DNA of 64,000 nucleotides, from NCBI GenBank assembly GCA_964593865.1, contig CAZQKE010000031.1, forward strand, positions 25,658-89,657. The letters run 5' to 3'. Made by a program: the position numbers and the translations under genes. The stretch comes from CAZQKE01 sp964593865. Lineage in GTDB: Bacteria > Chloroflexota > Anaerolineae > JAAYZQ01. This document shows positions 17,869-26,133 of this stretch, one piece after another (the first letter of the stretch is position 1; every line of letters begins with the position of its first letter). The notes beneath the pieces were generated by a model. It had not been told where the DNA came from, did not search any database, and was given only the letters and a program-made list of their open reading frames with translations.

Positions 17869-18037
17869 GCGCCCCATGCTCGCCGATGTTACGCAATGAT
17901 GGTAGAAGCATTGCAGGCGGAGGACCGGAGATGAACCCCGCGTCCGGTTTGGTGTTCTGGCCGAACCGGGCGACGGGGCATTTTCGCGTTATCTAGGAGA
18001 TGTGGGACGGAAAGGAAGGATAGCTGCAGGAGGGTAC

Positions 18038-21000
18038 ATGGAAGAGAAGATGAATCCAATCGTTCAGGGATTGACCGAGTTGCTGGAGGGAAAGACGGGG
18101 GCCTGGATCCTCAATGTACTGATCGTTATCCTGGTGATCGCCAGTCTCTTACTCCCTCCCGTCTCGGCCCAGGAGCGGATCTTGGATGCGGGATACACCG
18201 CGATTGACAAGGATGAAGGCGGCTCTGTGGTAGACCCCGACGGAATGCAGGTGACAATCCTGCCGACGGGCATGGAAAAGGACATCAAGATCAAAGAAGA
18301 ACAGGTCCCCATGGTCCGCTTCCTGGAAGGCTCGGCGGGCAAGGAAATGAAGGAAGCGGCGGCAGCCATTCCCCCTCATTTGCAGGCCAAAAGCCCCGTT
18401 TACCAAGTGAGTGTCAAAGGCCCTATGCCGACCGATGTCGTCGTCAGCGTGCCCATTCCCAATGCTGCCGAACCTTATGAGACTCTGTCGCTCTACAACT
18501 GGACGGGAGAAGAATGGGAATTCGTCCCTTCGCAGTTGATCGTTGAGGACGATCTCCTTGAATCCCGGCTGGATTATGTGCCTTCGGCCTTTGCCGCTTT
18601 CCAGTGTGGGGCACAACCGCCCCGCGTCAGTGCGGAATTGCCCGACTATGTCTCCTTGCCGGATCTGGGCGAGCGAGCACTGGCCGAGTTGAACCCCCTG
18701 GGCTACTACTTGGGGGACCACAATGACATCACCGGCAACTTGGGCAACCTGCCCGGCACAGATGGACAGGAAACATACCTGGTCCTGCCCACCTTGCGTA
18801 ACTGGTACGATGACGGCATCGTGCGCAGTGACCTGGTAGATAACATGTTGGTCATCCCCGAATCCCGCGATGAGCACATTCAGAACATCGTCAACCTGGT
18901 TGTGGCCGAAATGTATGCCGGGATTGACATTGACTACCGGGGGATCAACCCCGACCTCCGGGAACAATTCACCGATTTCATCACCAAATTGGCCATCCAG
19001 CTGCACAACAAAGGCAAAAGGCTCACCATCCATGTAGAGGAGCCGGTCCAGATCGCCGAAGACCGCTGGGAAACAGGAGCCTACGATTGGAAGGCCCTGG
19101 GCCGGGTGGTGGACGGCTTCAAATTCCCGGCCTTTGTGGATCCGGCGGCCTATGCGCCCGGCGGCAAAATGGAAGCCCTGTTGTGGTGGGCCGTGGGGGA
19201 GGTTGAGCGGTATAAACTCCAGCCTGTGCTTTCGGCGCGCAGTGTGGAGAACGCGGGAGGAGTCCTGATTGAGCATACCTACCGCGACGCCCTGGCCAAG
19301 TTGAGCAAGGTAGCCGTACAGCAGGGAGATTCCTCCCTCATCCCCGGCGAGCAGGTGACGGTGGGGCTGGATACGGCGGGCGTGCAATTTGACCCCGCCA
19401 TCGGCCAGTACTGGTTTACCTATGTGGATGAGGCCAGCGGTCAGCAAAGGACCGTTTGGTTGGAAGATGCCAGCAGCTTGAGCCACAAATTGGACCTCAT
19501 GAGCCGCTTCAACCTGGGCGGTGTGGCGGTGCGGGCCATGTGGGATGAGGGGAACGACCCTCGCGTTTGGAACGTTGTCGGCGAGTACCAAGCCTCGGCC
19601 CAGGCAGCCCCCCCGCCCGTGGAAAGCAACTTTTCGGTGGTCTGGCGCATTGAAACCGAAGACGGACAGGTTACGGAACAGGTGACGGGCCTGGACCAGC
19701 GGAGCTTCACCTGGACCGCGCCCGACCGGCCGGGCCGGTATGCCATCGGCGTTTCCATCGTCGCCAACGACGGCCAGACGGTGGCCGGGGCGCAGCGTGT
19801 CGCCCTTGTGGTGGAGGAACCGACCCCAACGCCGACTCCTACCCCCACGCCCACCCCTGTTCCGACTCTGACCCCGACGCCGTTGCCTTCTCCTACCCCG
19901 CAACCCACGGCAACGCCCAAGCCGACGCCTAAACCCAAAAAATCATCGGGGAAAAAGAGTTCCTCCTCATCGGGGGGCGGCACGAGCTACCCCGCACCCA
20001 ACACCAACTTTGGCTACGGCATCCAAGCGCACATGGTCCACAACGGCCAAGCCGGTATCGTGATGGCCAAGGTCAAAGACCTAGGCTTTGGCTGGGTCAA
20101 ACAACAGGTTGAATGGAAGCATTTTGAACCGGCCAAAGGCAACTACCAATGGGGTGCGTTGGATGAGATCGTCGACGCGGCCAACGGCGCGGGTGTCAAG
20201 ATCCTGTTCAGCGTCGTCAACGCGCCCCTTTGGGCACGGACCGGGCAGGACACAAGCGTGGGTGGCCCCCCCAACAACCCCCAAGACCTGGCCGACTTTT
20301 TGGGAGCCATGGCGGGCCGCTACTGTAATTCCAGCGTCAAGGCCATTGAGGTTTGGAACGAACAGAACCTGCACTACGAATGGGGCAACATGAAGATCGA
20401 TCCGGCGGCCTACATGAACCTGCTCAAACCAGCGTACAAGGCCATCAAAGCCGTTTGCCCCAAGATGATCGTCGTCAGCGGCGCGCTGACGCCCACCGGT
20501 GCGCCGCCGCCCAAAGCCATGGACGATGTGGCCTACCTGGACGGCATGTACAAAAACGGCCTCAAAAACTACAGCGACGCCATTGGCGCCCACCCTAGCG
20601 GCTACAATGTGGCCCCCTGGGTCAAAGGTGGGCAGGATGCTTGCGACTTTATCACCCAACAAGGTTCCTCCTTCCGGGGGCCGTGCCAAACGTTGCACCG
20701 TTCCTGGAGCTTCTACGGCACGCTGCATCAGTACTACAACGTAATGAAAAAGTACGGCGACGGCAAGAAAAAGATCTGGCCCACCGAGTTCGGTTGGGCA
20801 ACCAACTGGATCGGCGACCCCAACTACGGCTATGCGCAGGACAACACCCGCCAAGAGCAGGCCGAGTGGACGGTCAAAGCCTATCAGCTGATGAAGCAGT
20901 GGGGGTTTGTCGGTGTCGCCTTCCTCTGGAACCTGAATTTTGCCGTCGTCGCTCCGGGTACGGAAAAGGCCCAATGGGGCATCGTCAACCCCGACTGGAC

Positions 21001-21043
21001 CCCAACACAGACCTATAACGCCCTGAAGAACATGAAAAAATAA
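18038..21043 (+). CDS. Exported two-module protein: degenerate GH18-like module plus clan GH-A glycosidase
   Basis: A 1001-residue exported protein. One membrane segment or uncleaved signal lies at residues 20-45. A first module (about 45-515) resembles GH18/YaaH-type glycosidases, but its active-site segment is AGIDIDYRG (about 294-302). The first Asp is Ala and the catalytic Glu is Arg, so this module is probably non-catalytic. An Ig-like stretch follows, then a Pro/Thr linker (about 596-632) and a Lys/Ser-rich spacer. The C-terminal TIM barrel (about 655-1001) carries VWNEQN with acid Glu775 and WPTEFGW with nucleophile Glu917, as in GH5/GH39-type clan GH-A enzymes. The ATG at 18038 has AGGAGGG four bases upstream. 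The paralogue next door shares the last module. Substrate is unknown. Confidence 0.85.
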   Translation: MEEKMNPIVQGLTELLEGKTGAWILNVLIVILVIASLLLPPVSAQERILDAGYTAIDKDEGGSVVDPDGMQVTILPTGMEKDIKIKEEQVPMVRFLEGSAGKEMKEAAAAIPPHLQAKSPVYQVSVKGPMPTDVVVSVPIPNAAEPYETLSLYNWTGEEWEFVPSQLIVEDDLLESRLDYVPSAFAAFQCGAQPPRVSAELPDYVSLPDLGERALAELNPLGYYLGDHNDITGNLGNLPGTDGQETYLVLPTLRNWYDDGIVRSDLVDNMLVIPESRDEHIQNIVNLVVAEMYAGIDIDYRGINPDLREQFTDFITKLAIQLHNKGKRLTIHVEEPVQIAEDRWETGAYDWKALGRVVDGFKFPAFVDPAAYAPGGKMEALLWWAVGEVERYKLQPVLSARSVENAGGVLIEHTYRDALAKLSKVAVQQGDSSLIPGEQVTVGLDTAGVQFDPAIGQYWFTYVDEASGQQRTVWLEDASSLSHKLDLMSRFNLGGVAVRAMWDEGNDPRVWNVVGEYQASAQAAPPPVESNFSVVWRIETEDGQVTEQVTGLDQRSFTWTAPDRPGRYAIGVSIVANDGQTVAGAQRVALVVEEPTPTPTPTPTPTPVPTLTPTPLPSPTPQPTATPKPTPKPKKSSGKKSSSSSGGGTSYPAPNTNFGYGIQAHMVHNGQAGIVMAKVKDLGFGWVKQQVEWKHFEPAKGNYQWGALDEIVDAANGAGVKILFSVVNAPLWARTGQDTSVGGPPNNPQDLADFLGAMAGRYCNSSVKAIEVWNEQNLHYEWGNMKIDPAAYMNLLKPAYKAIKAVCPKMIVVSGALTPTGAPPPKAMDDVAYLDGMYKNGLKNYSDAIGAHPSGYNVAPWVKGGQDACDFITQQGSSFRGPCQTLHRSWSFYGTLHQYYNVMKKYGDGKKKIWPTEFGWATNWIGDPNYGYAQDNTRQEQAEWTVKAYQLMKQWGFVGVAFLWNLNFAVVAPGTEKAQWGIVNPDWTPTQTYNALKNMKK

Positions 21044-21054
21044 TGGGGATGATC

Positions 21055-21082
21055 GGGGCACGGGCGATACCGCCCGTGCCCC
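21055..21082 (+). terminator. Strong hairpin after the two-module glycosidase gene
   Basis: Twelve perfect GC-rich pairs (21055-21066 with 21071-21082) around ATAC, 12 bases past the stop codon. There is no proper T-run, so it is a terminator only if this host tolerates weak U tracts; otherwise a 3' stabiliser. Confidence 0.5.
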
Positions 21083-21170
21083 GGCGTTAGAGCCACCTAG
21101 ATTTGGCGAATGAATGGCCGACAGTTAAGTTGTCGTTCCCTATGAACGGCAAGACCCGACAGGAAAACCC

Positions 21171-22682
21171 ATGACACAGAAAAAACACCAGGAAACCGGC
21201 AACGGCAATCGCGGCTTGACCCTTGTGGTCACCTTGCTGGGCATCGGGATCGTCTTGGCCGTCCTTTTCATAGGCGCGGCTTTGATCTTGCGGCTGCTCT
21301 CCGAACCGGAGCCAAGACAGGTGGCCGTTTCCCCGACACTGCGACCTACCTTCACCGCCCCTGTCGGAACCGCAACTCGGTCACCGATCCCCACCGTGCC
21401 CCCGACGACTTTGCCGGGCGAAGCGACCGCCGTCCCGTCCCCCACCGTGCTGTTCCCCACCGCCGGTCCGCCGCCCTCACCGACGGTACTGTTCCCTACC
21501 GCCGGTCCGCCGCCGACGACCGGTGTGCCCCGGCTCACCGCAGCTCCCCCTTCCCCCACCCCGGCGCCACCGACCAATACCCCACGCCCGTCCGGGTCGC
21601 CGCCGCGCATGGCCTCCCCCGATTACGGCATTCAGGCTTTTCTTTGGTGGCGGCCCGAAGTAGCCCACCGTGACCTGGGCCTCATCCGCGACGCCGGGTT
21701 TACGTGGGTCAAACAATGGTTTGCTTGGCGTGACATTGAAGGAAAAGGCAAAGGGCAATATGACTGGTCCACCGCCGACCGAATCGTAGACCAGGTTGAA
21801 GAGTTCGGCCTCAACCTGCTGGTCCGGGTGGATCATGCCCCCGATTGGGCCGGCCCACCGCCGGGAAACATTGACCACTTTACCGACTTTTTGACGGCCA
21901 TGGCTACCCGCTACAAGGGCCGTGTCTATGCCTACCAAATTTGGAATGAACCAAACCTGGCCCGCGAGTGGGGCAACAAGCCTCCCAACGCTGCCGAATA
22001 TACCCAAATGTTGAAAAAGGCATATACCGCTCTCAAGGCGGTGGACCCCAACATCATTGTCATTACTGCCGGATTGGCCCCCACCACTGAATTGAGCAAA
22101 CGGGCCGTACCCGACACCAAGTTCGTCCAGGCCATGTATGACGCCGGGGCCAAACCCTACTTTGACATGCTGGGCGTCCACGGCGCAGGCTACAAAGCTC
22201 CGCCGGAGATGGACCCGGCCCAGGTAGCTACCGACCCCAATTACTACAACGTCGGCGACCCCAATTGCCCCGGCGATCCTTGCCGCATCTACTGCTTTCG
22301 CCATGTGGAGGACCTGCGGCAGATTATGGTCAATAACGGCGACGCCAACAAACGGGTAGTCGTGCTGGAATTCGGTTGGACGCGGGATGAGCGGCCCGAC
22401 AGCCCTTACTATTGGCACCGGGTGAAGGATCAGTTTGAGCAAGGGGACTATATGGTCCGGGCCTACAAATACGCCAAAGCCCACTGGCAGCCCTGGATCG
22501 GAGTCATGAGCCTGATCTACATGCCCGATGCCCAATGGACGCCGAACGACGAACAATATTGGTGGTCGGTCATGGAGCCGAGCCAGGTAAACGAGCTAAA
22601 ACTCAAGGCCCCTTACGTGATGCTCTGTCAGTACATCCGCGCCGAACGGGGTTTGGGCAAGTGCCCCTACGCCCCCGATTAG
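21171..22682 (+). CDS. Membrane-anchored clan GH-A glycosidase
   Basis: A 503-residue protein with an N-terminal membrane anchor (residues 15-43) and a Pro/Thr linker (50-148) that includes two near-identical copies of SPTVLFPTAGPP. A TIM barrel (about 150-500) follows. IWNEPN gives acid Glu260 and VVLEFGW gives nucleophile Glu400, matching the C-terminal module of the preceding gene; GFTWVKQWFAWRDIE also parallels GFGWVKQQVEWKHFE there. It probably works on the cell surface on an extracellular glycan; family (GH5, GH39 or a relative) needs a profile search. Its stop codon overlaps that of the convergent next gene by three bases. Confidence 0.85.
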   Translation: MTQKKHQETGNGNRGLTLVVTLLGIGIVLAVLFIGAALILRLLSEPEPRQVAVSPTLRPTFTAPVGTATRSPIPTVPPTTLPGEATAVPSPTVLFPTAGPPPSPTVLFPTAGPPPTTGVPRLTAAPPSPTPAPPTNTPRPSGSPPRMASPDYGIQAFLWWRPEVAHRDLGLIRDAGFTWVKQWFAWRDIEGKGKGQYDWSTADRIVDQVEEFGLNLLVRVDHAPDWAGPPPGNIDHFTDFLTAMATRYKGRVYAYQIWNEPNLAREWGNKPPNAAEYTQMLKKAYTALKAVDPNIIVITAGLAPTTELSKRAVPDTKFVQAMYDAGAKPYFDMLGVHGAGYKAPPEMDPAQVATDPNYYNVGDPNCPGDPCRIYCFRHVEDLRQIMVNNGDANKRVVVLEFGWTRDERPDSPYYWHRVKDQFEQGDYMVRAYKYAKAHWQPWIGVMSLIYMPDAQWTPNDEQYWWSVMEPSQVNELKLKAPYVMLCQYIRAERGLGKCPYAPD

Positions 22683-23371
22683 TACGTTCGCTGCCAATCT
22701 ACCCGATAGCCGCCGGCCACGTTGGGATCAAACTGGATCGGCGTCTGGGTGCTGATGTGATTGCCGTTAGCATCCACCACCACGACGTACCAGACAACGG
22801 GGTCGTGGCCGATGGGGATGTTGTACTGACCGATCTCGTTGCCCCCTTTGGTAGCTGCGGGTGGCAGCGTGTTCCACTCGTTGAAGGCCTGCACCAAAAC
22901 CCCTTCTAAAGGATTGCCCGCAGCATCCCGAACCGTGCCGAAAATGTAGCAGCAGTTGGGATAGGTAGGATCGGCGGCTGCCGGGCCGCCCAATCGGAAC
23001 TGGTAGGCAGGCGCGGGAACGGGCGTGGGAGGTGGTGCGGCGGTAGGCGAGACCGTCGGCGGGGCGACCGATGGCTCGGTCGGTGAGGGGGGAGCAGTGG
23101 ACGGCGTATCGGTCGGCTGTGGCGATTCCGGCGTGGTCGTCGGCACGATAACGGTGGGGACAATGACCACATCGGCGGTAGGAGTCGGCGAAGGGGGAAT
23201 AGGAGAAGGCAGCAAGACGGTCCTGGTGGGCCGGGGTGTCGGCTGAGTGCGAGAAAGGGGCTGGGCACGCAGTGCCTCCCGGCTGGCCATAAAGCCGGTG
23301 AAAGCAACGTACATCCCCAAACCCAAGACAAGGAGAACGATGAGGAAACCAAACGCATACCCTTTGTTCAT
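22679..23371 (-). CDS. Anchored protein with Pro/Thr stalk and carboxypeptidase-regulatory-like domain
   Basis: A 230-residue surface protein. A single membrane helix lies at residues 3-27 (GYAFGFLIVLLVLGLGMYVA). A Pro/Thr/Val stalk of about 90 residues follows, then a small beta domain with IFGTVRDAAGNPLEGVLVQA, typical of carboxypeptidase-regulatory or CnaB-like Ig folds. No enzyme motif. The start at ATG 23371 begins the helix; upstream in-frame codons are unlikely because they precede the anchor. It is convergent with the preceding glycosidase. A role in binding or presenting that enzyme's substrate would be speculation. Confidence 0.75.
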   Translation of the reverse strand: MNKGYAFGFLIVLLVLGLGMYVAFTGFMASREALRAQPLSRTQPTPRPTRTVLLPSPIPPSPTPTADVVIVPTVIVPTTTPESPQPTDTPSTAPPSPTEPSVAPPTVSPTAAPPPTPVPAPAYQFRLGGPAAADPTYPNCCYIFGTVRDAAGNPLEGVLVQAFNEWNTLPPAATKGGNEIGQYNIPIGHDPVVWYVVVVDANGNHISTQTPIQFDPNVAGGYRVDWQRTY

Positions 23372-23423
23372 GGCTGCAATGATACCATTGCTGGGAGCAA
23401 TTGGCAAATCCGGGTAGCCCAAT

Positions 23424-23452
23424 TTGCATTTTTCGTGTAGGGGTGCTATAAT
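23424..23452 (+). promoter_or_regulatory. Promoter of tRNA-Val
   Basis: TTGCAT (23424-23429), 17 bp, perfect TATAAT (23447-23452), 11 bases before the first base of the tRNA. Confidence 0.8.
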
Positions 23453-23463
23453 AAGCGTCGTCC

Positions 23464-23537
23464 GGGCGAGTAGCTCAGCTGGCTAGAGCGCATGCCTCAC
23501 ATGCATGAGGTCAGGGGTTCGAGTCCCTTCTCGCCCA
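23464..23537 (+). tRNA. tRNA-Val (anticodon CAC)
   Basis: A full cloverleaf of 74 bases: acceptor GGGCGAG/CTCGCCC with discriminator A, D arm GCTC/GAGC, anticodon stem CATGC/GCATG with loop CTCACAT, and T arm AGGGG/CCCTT with loop TTCGAGT. The anticodon CAC reads GTG valine codons, common in this GC-rich genome. CCA is not encoded. Confidence 0.95.
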
Positions 23538-23547
23538 TTGTCAGTGG

Positions 23548-23597
23548 AACCGTGGTCGCATGAGGCCGTGGGCTGGGGTGCGCGACCACGGTTTCTT
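23548..23597 (+). terminator. Terminator-like hairpin after tRNA-Val
   Basis: Twelve perfect pairs (23548-23559 with 23582-23593, AACCGTGGTCGC/GCGACCACGGTT), then TCTTAT. The loop is 22 bases, longer than usual for an intrinsic terminator. Confidence 0.55.
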
Positions 23598-23626
23598 ATA
23601 GAAGGCGGTGAAACGGCAACGCTGAC

Positions 23627-25360
23627 ATGGCCTCTTCAAAACAGGAGCCAGCGCAGGCAACAGAAAGAGGACAGTCTACGACAGATTGGGCACTCTGCTT
23701 GGTACGGTGGGGGATCTTTGTCTATCTCCTCGGTATCGTGCTGATCAATCCTCTTGGTTCTCCATCCTTGCCCATCCTTTTCCTTCTGGCTGCGGCTTTC
23801 GGCGCGTACAATCTGACAATCACCGTCCTGCTGGCTCTGCAAGCGCTGCTCCGTGCCATCCCGGCCTTTACCCTAATTGCCGATACCCTCTTTGTCTTGG
23901 CGATCATCCATCTCTCCGGTGGTGTGGTCAGCCCTTTCTTTTTCCTGCCGCTTTTCCCGATTCTGTCTGCTTCTGTGCGTTTTGGTTGGGAACTAGGGCT
24001 GGTGTCGGCGGTGATTTACGGCTTCTCCCTGGCCTTCAGAGAGGTGTTGGGTTGGGAAGAAGGTCGCCCCTTGAGCGATCTGCTGCCCGCCTTTTCGCAG
24101 TCCGCGATGTTTGTCCTGGCCGCAGTGGTCGGCGGTGTGGCGGCACAAAAGCCTGCCGCCGACCGAGAAGTCACCCGGTCCGGTCCCCTGGTGCCCGAAC
24201 GGGTCAAGATGGTTTATGAGCTGGCCTCAACCCTGAGCGCAACTCTCAACTACCAACGGGTGCTGGAGGCTATCTTGGACATTAGCCATTTGGGGTTCGA
24301 CGAGCTGGGCTATCGCATGGGCGAATCGGCGGCTATGGTCCTTTTGTATGACGAGCACCAGGAACTGTATCCCGCTTCCTACCGCAACCTCATAGTCCCC
24401 GAAGATGAAAAACGCAGGATCAAAGGCGTTTCCGGCATCGTGGGCCGGGCCATTGATAACGCCCAGGCCGTCATCGGTGGGTCCCCCGCAAACGATCCGG
24501 AGTTGCGCGTCTTTCGTTCCCTGGAGCACTGCAAGTCCATGCTGTGTGTCCCCCTCCGGGCCGGGTTTGAGACCTATGGTGCGGTGCTGTTCGCCTCCGT
24601 CAAGCCCAATGCTTACAACCAGGAGCATTTGGATCTGCTGACGATCTTTTGTAACCAGGCTACCATCGCCCTGCAGAATGCCACCTTGTACCAGACCCTG
24701 CAGGAGGAGCGGGACAAGATCATTGATCAGGAGGAAAAAGCCCGCCATAAACTGGCCCGCGATCTGCACGACGGCCCCACTCAGGACGTGGCGGCCATTG
24801 CCATGCGGCTCAATTTTGCCCGCTTGCTTATTGACCGCGATCCCGCCCGTGCCAGGGTGGAGCTGGCCCGTTTGGAAGACCTGGCCCACCGCACGGTCAA
24901 GGAGATCCGGTCCATGCTCTTCACTTTGCGTCCTATCATCTTGGAAACGGAGGGCTTGGTTGCTGCCCTGAACCAGTATGCCGAGAATCTGCGTCAGAAT
25001 GACAACCTGCCGGTGGAGATCGACGCGGAACAGTACCGCGACTGCTTGGATAGCGAAGCTCAAGGTGTTGTCTTTGCCATCATAGAGGAAGCGGTCAACA
25101 ATGCCAAAAAGCACGCAGAAGCATCGCGTATCTTGGTGAGACTCGCAGTGCAAGGGGACATTTTTGTTGCCCAGGTCATAGACGACGGCAAGGGGTTTGA
25201 TGTGCAGGCCGTGGAGGCCAGTTACAGTACGCGGGGCAGCTTGGGGATGCTCAATCTCAAGGAGCGGGCGGAGCTGATCGGCGGCACGCTGACCATTGAC
25301 TCGGCCCCCGGTCGTGGGACTCGCATCACCCTCATTGTGCCCGTTGAGGAAGAGGTCTGA
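23627..25360 (+). CDS. NarL-type sensor histidine kinase (MASE-like membrane domain, GAF, HisKA_3, HATPase)
   Basis: A 577-residue kinase. Residues 22-170 hold about six membrane helices. A GAF sensor domain spans about 190-350. HisKA_3 follows: ARHKLARDLHDGPTQDVAAI, with phospho-acceptor His381. The ATPase domain covers about 440-577, with IIEEAVNNAKKHAEA (N box) and VIDDGKGFD plus RGSLGMLNLKERAE (G boxes). Such kinases pair with LuxR-type response regulators; none is adjacent here, so it is an orphan in this window. A ribosome site is weak; ATG 23627 is the first methionine of the frame. It follows the tRNA terminator and is followed 17 bp later by a membrane protein gene. Confidence 0.92.
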   Translation: MASSKQEPAQATERGQSTTDWALCLVRWGIFVYLLGIVLINPLGSPSLPILFLLAAAFGAYNLTITVLLALQALLRAIPAFTLIADTLFVLAIIHLSGGVVSPFFFLPLFPILSASVRFGWELGLVSAVIYGFSLAFREVLGWEEGRPLSDLLPAFSQSAMFVLAAVVGGVAAQKPAADREVTRSGPLVPERVKMVYELASTLSATLNYQRVLEAILDISHLGFDELGYRMGESAAMVLLYDEHQELYPASYRNLIVPEDEKRRIKGVSGIVGRAIDNAQAVIGGSPANDPELRVFRSLEHCKSMLCVPLRAGFETYGAVLFASVKPNAYNQEHLDLLTIFCNQATIALQNATLYQTLQEERDKIIDQEEKARHKLARDLHDGPTQDVAAIAMRLNFARLLIDRDPARARVELARLEDLAHRTVKEIRSMLFTLRPIILETEGLVAALNQYAENLRQNDNLPVEIDAEQYRDCLDSEAQGVVFAIIEEAVNNAKKHAEASRILVRLAVQGDIFVAQVIDDGKGFDVQAVEASYSTRGSLGMLNLKERAELIGGTLTIDSAPGRGTRITLIVPVEEEV

Positions 25361-25377
25361 CGTCGGGGGCACTCCTT

Positions 25378-26133
25378 ATGGAGCCGTTGATCCTTTTTGG
25401 CAAAGCAGTGCCCCCGCCGGTCGTGTGGGTCGGCATCTCTCTGGTGGCCTATGTGTTGGCGGTCAACGTCTTGTGGGCCACGCGCCGTTGGCGATTCCGG
25501 CACACCCTCGCCGGCCGGGTATGGGTGCAAATGGGGCGTTTTGCCTTTTATGTGGGGATTCCCTACCTGGCGTTGGGCGGCTGGCCCCGACCACCTTTCC
25601 GCGGCGATCTGGCTCCGGCGGATATGGGGCTGGTCGGGCTGAACGCCGAATGGCCTCCACCCCGCTGGCTGGAAGCGGCGGGCCGGGGAGTGGAGCTGGG
25701 GGTAGTCTCTCTGATCGTACTTGCCCTGGCTTGGTACGGTGCACGGCGCATCCCCGGCGGGCAGGCCCTGCGCTTTCCGTACCGGCCGTGGTGGGTGGTG
25801 GCGGTCGGTGTCCTTTACGCCCAGGTCCACCGGGCCTTTTACTGGGGGGCAATGGCCCTCGCCGGAGGGTCGTTGGCCCTCGGTATCCTTTTCGGGGTTG
25901 CGTTGGTATTTCTGGAATGGTCGCTGAACCCCTCCTGGCGACAAGGCTGGCAGGAGGCCAAAACGGCTTCCGAGCAATGGTTGCAGGCAGCGATGGTCTT
26001 GGTTGCTGCCCTGCTCTTCTTCCTCACATACAATTTCTGGGTCTGCTTGGTGGTCCACCTGACACTGGAATCGGTCCTGCGCCGGTGGGGCAGCGTTGCC
26101 TTGCAGCTTCCTCCTCGGCAAGGGTACGGCTAA
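25378..26133 (+). CDS. Polytopic membrane protein, unknown function
   Basis: A 251-residue protein with about five to six hydrophobic segments (PVVWVGISLVAYVLAVNVLW; GRFAFYVGIPYLALGG; LGVVSLIVLALAWYGA; WWVVAVGVLYAQVHRAFYWG; ALALGILFGVALVFLEW-like; WLQAAMVLVAALLFFLTYNF). HRAFYWG and HLTLE near the C-terminus recall CPBP-type intramembrane proteases, but the diagnostic EExxR is absent, so I do not assign that. It lies 17 bp after the histidine kinase gene, probably in one operon, and might be part of that sensing system. Confidence 0.7.
   Translation: MEPLILFGKAVPPPVVWVGISLVAYVLAVNVLWATRRWRFRHTLAGRVWVQMGRFAFYVGIPYLALGGWPRPPFRGDLAPADMGLVGLNAEWPPPRWLEAAGRGVELGVVSLIVLALAWYGARRIPGGQALRFPYRPWWVVAVGVLYAQVHRAFYWGAMALAGGSLALGILFGVALVFLEWSLNPSWRQGWQEAKTASEQWLQAAMVLVAALLFFLTYNFWVCLVVHLTLESVLRRWGSVALQLPPRQGYG

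Noticed and set aside
18149..19903. A 584-codon open frame antisense to the two-module glycosidase
   Set aside because: No recognisable domain; the sense frame has full domain, signal and motif support. Similar antisense frames inside 15032-17149 and 57634-59874 were rejected for the same reason.
25378..26133. Assignment of the membrane protein as a CPBP intramembrane protease
   Set aside because: The diagnostic Glu-Glu-x-x-Arg motif is missing; only His-containing helices are similar.
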